A stretch of DNA of 11,899 nucleotides. Origin: an uncultured Bacillota bacterium (GTDB lineage Bacteria > Bacillota > Clostridia > Peptostreptococcales > Anaerovoracaceae). A program made the translations under genes and the position numbers. The notes under the pieces are model-generated. The model had not been told where the DNA came from. It made no database searches and was given only the letters and a program-made list of their open reading frames with translations. Position 1 is the stretch's first letter; each line of letters begins with the position of its first letter. Positions 1 through 6,309 of this stretch are shown here, piece by piece. The stretch covers positions 1 through 11,899 of the forward strand of contig CAMNNG010000031.1 in assembly GCA_946545145.1 (NCBI GenBank), in the 5' to 3' direction.

Positions 1-1157
1 TTCTGGAATCTCGAGTTCCTGAAGTTCTTGTCATACGGCGCGAGGGTGAATCTGTAATAGTTCTCCTCCGGCACGCGCTCGACCTTCTCGCGTCCGACTG
101 CCTCTATCAGCATCTCCCTCGGAACGAGGCTGACGATGAACGGCTTCGCCGCGATGAAGAACGGCGTGTCCTTTCCTTCGATGTAGTCCTCGACCAGGAG
201 CTTCGCGTAGTTGACTCCGCTCGCCGTCATGAAGTAGTTGCTTCTTCCCTGACGGATGTTGATCTCATAGATCACATAGTCATTACGCTTTTTATCCCAC
301 TGCACATCGAAGTGGCAGATGCCGACCATGCCTATCGCCTCAAGGAAGTTCTTGAGCTTTTCGCAGAACTCCTCATCGCGGGCGTCCGTCATGGCGTCGT
401 AGTTTCCGATGAGCTCGGGTGAGCGGTCGTGCATCAGAGTCTGAGAGCCAGTCATCGCGACGACCTTGCCCTTTGTGTTCGTGTAAGCGGCAAAGATATA
501 CATGCTCTCGTCATCGCCTTCGATGTATTCCTGGATCGCGAACTGTCCCGGATAGCCCGCAGCCTTGATCATCCTGATCGTCTTTTCAAGCTGCTCTTCG
601 GACTCTATCTTGTAGCCCTTCTGCTTTCCTTCGAACATGAACGGATCGTATATTACATTGCTCGTCGGCTTCATGAAGACCGGATACTCGAACGGCATCT
701 CGAGGTCCTCATATTCCTGCGTCGCAAAATCAAAGTACACGCTCTTCGGATACGGAAGTCCGTACTCCTCGCACATCGCGTAGAAAGTATCCTTGTCGTC
801 GAGGCGGTTGAACAGATCCTCGCCGATGATCGGGATTATGAATTCATCGCTGATGGCCTCGATGCGCTCTCTGTTGTGTGTGATGTGGCGCACGTACTCG
901 TCGTTGCAGCCGAACAGGAACTTCTTCTTGCCCGGGTGCTGCTCCTGGACCTCAGTAAGCTTTCTGATCAGTACGTCATCATTCATCAGATCCTTATCGT
1001 AGTGCTTTTCAAGAAGCTTACTGTGTGCTGTCGGGAAGATCGGCATCTTGCCGATCATTATTGTCTTGATGTCATATGCTTCATAAAACGCTCTTGCTAC
1101 GCCGTAGCAGTTCATATCTCCGCCGAGCGCGACGGCTACGAATGGCAGATCACGCAT
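1..1157 (-). CDS. ATP-grasp amino-acid ligase, D-aspartate ligase (Aslfm)-like, 3' end cut by window edge
   Basis: Seen: an uninterrupted reading frame of 385 codons enters from the left edge; its ATG is at 1157-1155, with AAGG (1170-1167) nine bases upstream. The N-terminus carries LGGDMNCYGVARAFYEAY (residues 11-28); further on are CEEYGLPYPKS (129-139), PFEYPVFMKP (155-164, with K163 a likely ATP-binding lysine), a flexible acidic/glycine stretch near IEGDDES (212-218), and HFDVQW followed by YEINIRQGRSNYF (297-309), where E298, N300 and R302 fit the metal/ATP-phosphate site of the ATP-grasp fold. Family knowledge: these stretches strongly resemble, from memory, Enterococcus faecium Aslfm, which ligates D-Asp to the lysine side chain of UDP-MurNAc-pentapeptide in the cytoplasm. 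Aslfm is a little over 430 residues, so roughly 50 are missing here. It overlaps the fem gene by 8 bp, suggesting translational coupling. The ATP-grasp assignment is firm; the exact amino acid used is inferred. No aspartate racemase is visible in the window. Confidence 0.85.
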   Translation of the reverse strand, partial: MRDLPFVAVALGGDMNCYGVARAFYEAYDIKTIMIGKMPIFPTAHSKLLEKHYDKDLMNDDVLIRKLTEVQEQHPGKKKFLFGCNDEYVRHITHNRERIEAISDEFIIPIIGEDLFNRLDDKDTFYAMCEEYGLPYPKSVYFDFATQEYEDLEMPFEYPVFMKPTSNVIYDPFMFEGKQKGYKIESEEQLEKTIRMIKAAGYPGQFAIQEYIEGDDESMYIFAAYTNTKGKVVAMTGSQTLMHDRSPELIGNYDAMTDARDEEFCEKLKNFLEAIGMVGICHFDVQWDKKRNDYVIYEINIRQGRSNYFMTASGVNYAKLLVEDYIEGKDTPFFIAAKPFIVSLVPREMLIEAVGREKVERVPEENYYRFTLAPYDKNFRNSRFQ

Positions 1158-2439
1158 CTTCCTGTACCTTCTTTCTCAGTTTTTTGTTGACTCTCTTGTG
1201 ATATATCGGGATAAGCTTGCTGTAGAAGAAATACATCAGCTTGTTCTGGATGAAGTCGAATTCTCCGATGAACTCCGTGTATTCTCCGCCCCAGCGCTTT
1301 TTGAATTCGTGCAGTCCGTCGAGAGCAGGATCGAGTCCTGTCTTTCCGACCGTGCCGAACGCGTCGAGGAACACCGCTCCGCGCCTTACCGCTTCTTCGA
1401 TGCAGAAGCCGAACATCGCATAGTTCGAATAGAACTTTCCGTAGTCCATGTCGTTTCCTGCGTAGAGCGTCCATACCTTGCCTGCGTATGTCATGAGCAG
1501 CTGCGCTGAGGTAGTAAGCACCTCCTGCGGGCCTTCCTTAAGGGAAGCGAGCTGTCTCTCGTCAGCCTTTATCTTCTCCTCTATGGTCTTGACCTTGCCG
1601 GCCGCCTTCTTGCTCGTCTGGGAAGCGAACTTCTCCTTTTCTTCAGCGAGCTCTTTGAGTTCATCTTCGAGCTGCAAGACGAGCTTCGGTATGTCTATCT
1701 TCGCGAAGTACAGATCCACCATTCCGTACTCATCCATGATGTCGTAGAAGTACTGGTAGTACGATGTGTCGTGGGCGTAGAATCCCTGACGCTTTTCCGT
1801 CATGGTCATCAGACGGACGAACTCGGGGATGTCATCCCTCGTTCCTTCCACGATCTCGACTCCGTCGGCCGCAGCCTGCTTGAGGCGGCGCTTTACGATC
1901 TTCTCGTATCTGCCCTTGACGGTGTCTATGTCGCTGTCAGTCGGTATCCTGAACGTGAAGCGCGGCTGCTGTCCTTCAAACAGATAGTTGAGAGGTTTGT
2001 GGGTGTAGCCCATCTTCACAAGATCCGTCACCAGATCCGTATTGTCCTCTCCGCCCGGGACCGGATTTCCGTCAGCGTCGATATCGAACAGTTTGATGTC
2101 CGGGTCGATCTTGAAATACAGCGACTTGTGGCGGCGGCAGAAAGCGTCCACCATCTTCGTCACCTCGCGCAGAAGTTCGCGGTCGGAATAGTCCATTATG
2201 AATCCGCGGGGGATATAGAAATACGTATATCCCTTGATCAGGTTCTTCTTCAGGAGAAGCGCCGTCGCCGCGAGCTTTCCGTCCTTTCTGACTCCGACCC
2301 TGTAAGGCGTCCAGTTCCTGTTAGCGGAAACCCTGCCCCAGGCCTCTGATCCGAGGAAGTGAGACTTCACTCCCGGAGTCATCATCAGTTCGTACGCTTC
2401 GTCTTCTTTAACTTCTTCTACAAATTCGTATTTGCTCAT
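1150..2439 (-). CDS. FemAB/MurM-type peptidoglycan bridge aminoacyltransferase
   Basis: A 429-residue protein, close to the usual 400-420 for Fem proteins. Family role: FemX/A/B and MurM transfer an amino acid from aminoacyl-tRNA to the stem-peptide side chain of lipid II or UDP-MurNAc-pentapeptide at the inner membrane face. Seen: two GNAT-like halves with FYIPRGFIMDYSD (74-86) and YFKIDPDI (108-115) in the first; a long charged helical insertion at about 253-301, fitting the antiparallel coiled-coil arm of Fem proteins; then TTSAQLLMTYAGKVWTLYAG (309-328), FLDAFGTVG (357-365) and HEFKKRWGGEYTEFIGEFDF (377-396), the typical C-terminal Fem signature. The tail (413-427) is strongly basic, which could aid membrane contact. 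No signal peptide. The ATG at 2439 has AAGGAAG (2460-2454) at a long 14-base spacing, in an AT-rich 67-bp gap behind the upstream gene. The stop overlaps the next start by 8 bp. The amino acid transferred cannot be read from sequence. Confidence 0.9.
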   Translation of the reverse strand: MSKYEFVEEVKEDEAYELMMTPGVKSHFLGSEAWGRVSANRNWTPYRVGVRKDGKLAATALLLKKNLIKGYTYFYIPRGFIMDYSDRELLREVTKMVDAFCRRHKSLYFKIDPDIKLFDIDADGNPVPGGEDNTDLVTDLVKMGYTHKPLNYLFEGQQPRFTFRIPTDSDIDTVKGRYEKIVKRRLKQAAADGVEIVEGTRDDIPEFVRLMTMTEKRQGFYAHDTSYYQYFYDIMDEYGMVDLYFAKIDIPKLVLQLEDELKELAEEKEKFASQTSKKAAGKVKTIEEKIKADERQLASLKEGPQEVLTTSAQLLMTYAGKVWTLYAGNDMDYGKFYSNYAMFGFCIEEAVRRGAVFLDAFGTVGKTGLDPALDGLHEFKKRWGGEYTEFIGEFDFIQNKLMYFFYSKLIPIYHKRVNKKLRKKVQEDA

Positions 2440-2506
2440 TTTTGATATGATATCTTCCTTTATGTTTTCTATTTATTTTAGTCAGTTTCCTTTGCTATAT
2501 ATTTGC

Positions 2507-3319
2507 TTACCCTCTCAGATATTTGATCGCCGATGTCGCGGCTATCGCACCGTCGGCCACGGCCTTCGAAACCTGAAGGAGGCCGCCTGTGCAGTCGCCC
2601 GCGGCGTATACGCCGGGAACGTTCGTCGCCCTGTTCTCGTCGACGATTATCCTGCTGCCCTCGGTCATGATGCCGAGCTTCTTCGCGAGGTCTCCCGCGC
2701 CGGCAGTTCCGAACGCTATGAACAGTCCGTCGATGTCCAGGCTCGTTCCGTCTTTGAACTCGACCTTTCTGATCTGAGTGTCTCCCGAGAATCTTTCGAT
2801 CGCGTCTATATCTTCAAGAGCGATCACCTCGGCTGCAAGCGGCTCGAGCTCGCTCCTTTCGTTGGCGGCGTAGTCGCCTGATCCGAGGACGGCCACCGTC
2901 TTTCCGCGGTAGAAGAATCCGTCGCATACGGCGCAGTAGCTGACGCCGCTTCCTTCGAACTCCTTGATGCCCTCGATGGCAGGAGCCTTTCTCTGGCTGC
3001 CCATAGCGAGGATGACTGCGTCCGCAGGATATATCTGCTCCGTCGTCTTGACTTCGAGCTTTTCGCCGAAGCCGAGGCCGACGACCTCTTCTTCCCTCAC
3101 GTCAACGCCAAGTCCGCGCGCCTGCTCGAGGCCCTTTTCCAGAAGCTCGCTCCCGGAGATGCCTCCCGGAAAACCGTAGTAGTTCTCGATGCACTCGGCC
3201 TTCTCAAGTGCGCTGCTGCCGTGCACGAGGAGGGTCGTGTCTATACCGGCTCTGACGGCGTAGAGCGCAGCCGATACTCCGGCCGGGCCGCCGCCGATTA
3301 TAACTATATTCTTTTCCAT
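2507..3319 (-). CDS. Short thioredoxin-reductase-like FAD-dependent oxidoreductase
   Basis: A 270-residue class II pyridine-nucleotide-disulfide-oxidoreductase type protein, shorter than TrxB (about 310). Seen: N-terminal FAD fold IVIIGGGPAGVSAALYA (5-21); redox motif YCAVCDG with C129 and C132, as in TrxB (CATC); a second Rossmann motif VAVLGSGDYAANE (142-154); and C-terminal FAD motif YAAGDCTGGLLQVSKAVADG (238-257). After the second Rossmann motif the usual HRRxxxR segment that grips the NADPH phosphate is absent; the sequence goes on with ALEDIDAIERFSG and the domain is shortened. It may therefore use NADH, a ferredoxin or a flavodoxin-type donor, or have another disulfide substrate (inference). 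Start: ATG 3319 is chosen because AAAAGGA (3334-3328) lies 8 bases upstream; ATG 3325 would leave only 2. An upstream in-frame ATG at 3376 overlaps the aminotransferase stop (TGATG) but would add a low-complexity Gly/Pro leader. It lies 56 bp after the aminotransferase, likely in one operon. Confidence 0.82.
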   Translation of the reverse strand: MEKNIVIIGGGPAGVSAALYAVRAGIDTTLLVHGSSALEKAECIENYYGFPGGISGSELLEKGLEQARGLGVDVREEEVVGLGFGEKLEVKTTEQIYPADAVILAMGSQRKAPAIEGIKEFEGSGVSYCAVCDGFFYRGKTVAVLGSGDYAANERSELEPLAAEVIALEDIDAIERFSGDTQIRKVEFKDGTSLDIDGLFIAFGTAGAGDLAKKLGIMTEGSRIIVDENRATNVPGVYAAGDCTGGLLQVSKAVADGAIAATSAIKYLRG

Positions 3320-3375
3320 TTCCATTATCCTTTTCTGGTATCCTCCGCCGCCTGGCGCCGGAGATCCACGCCGCA

Positions 3376-4563
3376 TCAGCCGCAGACGTCTTCGTACATT
3401 TCCCTGAAGTGAGGTATCGCCCCTACGATCGTCTCGTATGCCACGCAGAACGACAGCCTTACATATCCCGGGCCGGCGAAAGCGCTTCCCGGAAGGACTG
3501 CGATATGATGATCCTCAGCGATCTTCGCGAACTCGAAGTCGTCATCGACCAGCGCCTTGACCCACAGGTAGAAAGCACCCGCAGGTTTGACGCATTCGTA
3601 GCCGATCTTAGTCAGCTCCTCGTAGAGCGTCTCACCGTTCCTCTTGTAATAAGCAACATCGCACTCGTCATTGATGCAGTCAGCAACGACCCTCTGGATC
3701 AGGGACGGCGCGTTGACGAAGAGCGATCTGATCGCCGTGGCCAGTCCTGCCTTTACCAGATCGCGTTCCTGCATGGAGTCGGATATCGTTATGTATCCGA
3801 TCCTCTCGCCCGGAAGCGAAAGGCTCTTGCTGAACGAATAGACGACCAGCGTATTGTCGTAGATTTTCGGAAGGAAGGGTACCTTCTCGTCGCCGTAAGC
3901 GAGATCTCTGTAAGGCTCGTCTGAAATGAGCACTATGTCTATGCCGAGGTCGTTGCACTTTTTGTAGAGCATGTCCGCGAGCTCTTTGAGTTCGTCTTCA
4001 CTGTAGATCACGCCTGTCGGGTTGTTCGGCGTATTGATCAGAACGGCCTTGGTCTTTCTCGTGATCGCCTTTTCTATCTCTTTGACATCGATGCGGAACG
4101 TGCCTTCCTGCGTCGGCACTTCGATCAGAACTCCGCCTGCATGCTCGACATATACCGCATACTCGGCAAAGTACGGCTTCAGAACGATGACCTCGTCGCC
4201 TTCATCAAGAAGCGTCGTCATGACTACGTTCAGTCCTGCCGCAGCTCCTGCGACCATCAGTATGTTCTTCTCCGTGAGATCTACACCGAACTTTTCACGG
4301 TCGTGCTCGGCTATAGCCTTCCTTACGAAGGGATAGCCCTCGACGGGAGTGTAGCTGTGAAGTTCCAGTTCTGAAAGCTCCTGCGCCTGCTTTAATATCG
4401 ACTCTTTGACGGTTGCCGGAGCCGGCACGTTCGGGTTTCCTATGCTGAAATCATAAACATCGTCCGGGCCGAATCTCTGAGTCAGTCTGTCCTTCGCTGT
4501 GAAGAGAGCCGCCATCGGCTTGCCCCTCTCTATCGAGTTTCTCATTCTATTCGATACGATCAT
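3376..4563 (-). CDS. Class I/II PLP-dependent aminotransferase (aspartate aminotransferase-like)
   Basis: A 395-residue cytoplasmic fold-type I aminotransferase, the normal length for the family. Seen (numbered from the chosen start): FSIGNPNVPAP near 39-49; YTPVEGYPFVRKAIA (71-85); INTPNNPTGVIYSEDEL (176-192) with the conserved Asn181; ISDEPYRDLAYG (213-224) with Asp215 (PLP ring nitrogen) and Tyr218; SFSKSLSLPGERIGYI (243-258) with Lys246 forming the Schiff base and Arg254 near the phosphate; and YVRLSF (367-372) with Arg369, which holds the substrate alpha-carboxylate. Family knowledge gives transfer of an amino group between an amino acid and a 2-oxo acid; which amino acid is not clear. 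The start at 4563 is supported by AAAGGAG (4577-4571) at 7-base spacing. A longer in-frame TTG at 4647 lies inside the predicted -10 box and is rejected. First gene after the 4655-4647 promoter, so probably the head of an operon with the oxidoreductase and possibly the fem and ligase genes. Confidence 0.9.
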   Translation of the reverse strand: MIVSNRMRNSIERGKPMAALFTAKDRLTQRFGPDDVYDFSIGNPNVPAPATVKESILKQAQELSELELHSYTPVEGYPFVRKAIAEHDREKFGVDLTEKNILMVAGAAAGLNVVMTTLLDEGDEVIVLKPYFAEYAVYVEHAGGVLIEVPTQEGTFRIDVKEIEKAITRKTKAVLINTPNNPTGVIYSEDELKELADMLYKKCNDLGIDIVLISDEPYRDLAYGDEKVPFLPKIYDNTLVVYSFSKSLSLPGERIGYITISDSMQERDLVKAGLATAIRSLFVNAPSLIQRVVADCINDECDVAYYKRNGETLYEELTKIGYECVKPAGAFYLWVKALVDDDFEFAKIAEDHHIAVLPGSAFAGPGYVRLSFCVAYETIVGAIPHFREMYEDVCG

Positions 4564-4570
4564 GTCTTTT

Positions 4571-4577
4571 CTCCTTT
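4571..4577 (-). promoter_or_regulatory. Shine-Dalgarno site fixing the aminotransferase start
   Basis: Minus-strand AAAGGAG sits 7 bases before the ATG at 4563. It decides against the longer frame that would begin at TTG 4647. Confidence 0.85.
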
Positions 4578-4646
4578 TCGCCACTATTCGGATAGCTTTT
4601 GGCCCGCGCCCGTCGGACCTTCCGAAACACATTTCAATTACCGCCA

Positions 4647-4655
4647 ATTATATCA
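4647..4655 (-). promoter_or_regulatory. Extended -10 promoter for the aminotransferase operon
   Basis: Minus strand reads TGATATAAT: a perfect TATAAT (4652-4647) preceded by TG with one base between, the extended -10 form that can work with a poor -35. No good -35 is seen; the position at 17-bp spacing falls inside the terminator hairpin. Transcription would begin near 4640, giving a leader of roughly 75 bases before the ATG at 4563. The call rests on motif and position between a terminator and a gene start. Confidence 0.65.
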
Positions 4656-4659
4656 TAAT

Positions 4660-4693
4660 AAAGCGCGCTCTTCTATGGTGAAAAGCGCGCTTT
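4660..4693 (-). terminator. Intrinsic terminator-like hairpin after the SNF transporter gene
   Basis: An inverted repeat with arms AAAGCGCGCT and AGCGCGCTTT extends inward through one G-U wobble and three more pairs (RNA sense), giving a 14-bp stem with a 6-base loop at 4674-4679. On the minus strand the 3' arm ends in TTT and continues ATTATGATATAATT, an AT-rich but interrupted U tract. It lies 77 bases past the transporter stop, so it most likely ends that transcript and separates the tilS-to-transporter group from the aminotransferase operon. The imperfect U tract lowers certainty of efficiency. Confidence 0.75.
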
Positions 4694-4770
4694 GAACATT
4701 GTTTCGACTTTTGTGCGAAGAGTCTGTATCTGCATCAGAGACCAGCTGCTTACGCCGCCTCAGGCAGACC

Positions 4771-6252
4771 CTACAGTTTCGGCTCGGCCGGGACAGTACC
4801 CTTCTTCCTGCCGAAGATTATGTAAGCGAATATCGCCAGGACTATAACGATGTATACGACACCGAATGTTGTCGACATCTCCTGTCCCTTGAAGAAGTCG
4901 AGGCATCCCTTGACGTAAACGATCAGGATGATGACCGGAAGGACGAACATCATATAAGCCTTTCCGAGCGGGAATCTCATTCCCTTTCCTGCGTTGACCT
5001 CTTCAACGAAGTTCTTCCATCCCCAGCCGTAGCGGCTGCAGCAGAAGAGTACGAATACGAGCGATCCGAGAGGCAGCAGGTTGTTAGATACGATGAAGTC
5101 CTCGAGGTCCATTATGTTCGACTCAGGTCCGAACGGATGCAGTCCGCTAAGAGCGTTGAATCCGAGAACGCAGGGCATCGATCCGATGATGACGACGAAC
5201 AGGTTGATGACTACAGCCTTCTGTCTTGACATATCCCAAAGGTCCATGCAGAATCCGATGATGTTCTCAAATACGGCTATTACCGTCGAGATGGCCGCGA
5301 ACGAGAGGAATATGAAGAACAGAGTTCCCCAGAATCTTCCGCCCGGCATCGAATTGAAGATGTTCGGCAGCGTGATGAAGACGAGTCCCGGACCTGCGCC
5401 CGGCTCTACATCATACGCGAAGCACGACGGGATAACGATCAGTCCTGCAGTGAGAGCTACGAAAGTATCGAGGGCTGTGATGCTTACTGCTTCTCCGAAG
5501 AGCGAACGGTCTTTGTCGAGGTAGCTTCCGAAGATCTCCATCGAACCGATACCGACGCTCAGTGTGAAGAACGCCTGACCCATGGCCGCGAAGCATACAT
5601 TTCCTATGCCCTGCTCTTTGAGGACGCCGAAGTCCGGAACGAGGTAGTACTTCAGACCTTCACCTGCGCCCTGAAGCGTCATCGACCTTACAGCCATGAC
5701 TACCATCAGTATGAGGAGCAGGCTCATCAGCACCTTTGTGACTCTCTCTACACCGCCCTGAAGACCAAGAGCGCATACTCCGAACGAACCGACGATAGCT
5801 ATTACCGTCCAGAGGATCAGCGTCGGTGCGGAGCCCAGCATGCCGCCGAATGCGCCTCCGACCTCATCCGGAGTCATTCCCATCAGGTGACCTGTCGCCA
5901 TCTGATAGATGTAGTAGAGCATCCAGCCGGCTACCATCGTATAGAAGAACATCAAAAGGTAGTTTCCGGCAAGAGCCAGCGGTCCGTACTTGGACCAGTT
6001 CGTTCCCTTTGGCTCAAGAGCGGTGAAGGCTTTTCCTGCGCTCTTCTGCGAGCCTCTTCCTACTGCGAACTCGGCTGTCATGATAGGAATACCGAGCACG
6101 AGAAGGAATACAAGATAAATAAGAATAAATGCCGCGCCGCCGTTCGCGCCTGCAAGGTACGGGAATTTCCATACGTTACCGATACCTATGGCGCATCCCG
6201 CTGAAACAAGAATAAATCCGATCCTCGAACCGAATTTTTCGCGATTCTCCAT
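4771..6252 (-). CDS. Sodium-dependent SNF-family (NSS/LeuT-type) amino-acid transporter
   Basis: A 493-residue inner-membrane protein with about 12 hydrophobic segments and a short cytoplasmic C-terminus ending in KKGTVPAEPKL. Family role: Na+-coupled uptake of amino acids or related amines with the LeuT fold. Seen: the TM1 signature SAGCAIGIGNVWKFPY, whose unwound GIGN part helps bind sodium and substrate; NGGAAFILIYLVFLLVLGIP (TM2) and the following EFAVGRG loop; LGLQGGVERVTKVLM before TM5; FFTLSVGIGSMEIFGSY (TM6, with its unwound centre); and FITLPNIFNSMPGG between TM7 and TM8. The substrate cannot be told. Start: the longest frame begins at ATG 6261, but GGAAGGGG (6269-6262) abuts it directly; the fourth codon, ATG 6252, has 9-base spacing and is preferred. 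It follows dusB after about 50 bp without a visible terminator, so read-through from the housekeeping cluster is possible; a hairpin follows its stop. Confidence 0.93.
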   Translation of the reverse strand: MENREKFGSRIGFILVSAGCAIGIGNVWKFPYLAGANGGAAFILIYLVFLLVLGIPIMTAEFAVGRGSQKSAGKAFTALEPKGTNWSKYGPLALAGNYLLMFFYTMVAGWMLYYIYQMATGHLMGMTPDEVGGAFGGMLGSAPTLILWTVIAIVGSFGVCALGLQGGVERVTKVLMSLLLILMVVMAVRSMTLQGAGEGLKYYLVPDFGVLKEQGIGNVCFAAMGQAFFTLSVGIGSMEIFGSYLDKDRSLFGEAVSITALDTFVALTAGLIVIPSCFAYDVEPGAGPGLVFITLPNIFNSMPGGRFWGTLFFIFLSFAAISTVIAVFENIIGFCMDLWDMSRQKAVVINLFVVIIGSMPCVLGFNALSGLHPFGPESNIMDLEDFIVSNNLLPLGSLVFVLFCCSRYGWGWKNFVEEVNAGKGMRFPLGKAYMMFVLPVIILIVYVKGCLDFFKGQEMSTTFGVVYIVIVLAIFAYIIFGRKKGTVPAEPKL

Positions 6253-6261
6253 TGTTTTCAT

Positions 6262-6269
6262 CCCCTTCC
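6262..6269 (-). promoter_or_regulatory. Shine-Dalgarno site favouring the inner transporter start
   Basis: Minus-strand GGAAGGGG touches the first possible ATG (6261) with no spacer but lies 9 bases before the second in-frame ATG (6252), so the protein probably begins MENREKFG. Confidence 0.7.
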
Positions 6270-6309
6270 AATAAGAATACCTATAATGCTTTACAAAGTG
6301 CCGTCCGCC

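Noticed and set aside
429..1190. 253-residue plus-strand ORF opposite the ATP-grasp gene
   Set aside because: The minus-strand frame shows clear ATP-grasp family motifs over its whole length; the plus-strand product has no recognisable domain and is a by-product of GC-rich codon use.
1665..1680. Break or domain insertion in the fem gene where the charged helical segment (residues about 253-301) begins
   Set aside because: Fem proteins normally carry a coiled-coil arm at this position, and the frame stays open, so this is a family trait and not a disruption.
3320..3376. N-terminal extension of the thioredoxin-reductase-like protein from ATG 3376 (TGATG overlap with the preceding stop)
   Set aside because: It would add a Gly/Pro/Arg leader before the FAD motif, which normally starts within a few residues of the N-terminus; a good ribosome site serves ATG 3319. 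Not fully excluded.
4564..4647. N-terminal extension of the aminotransferase from TTG 4647
   Set aside because: The TTG overlaps the predicted -10 box, the added residues do not resemble the family, and AAAGGAG is ideally placed for ATG 4563.
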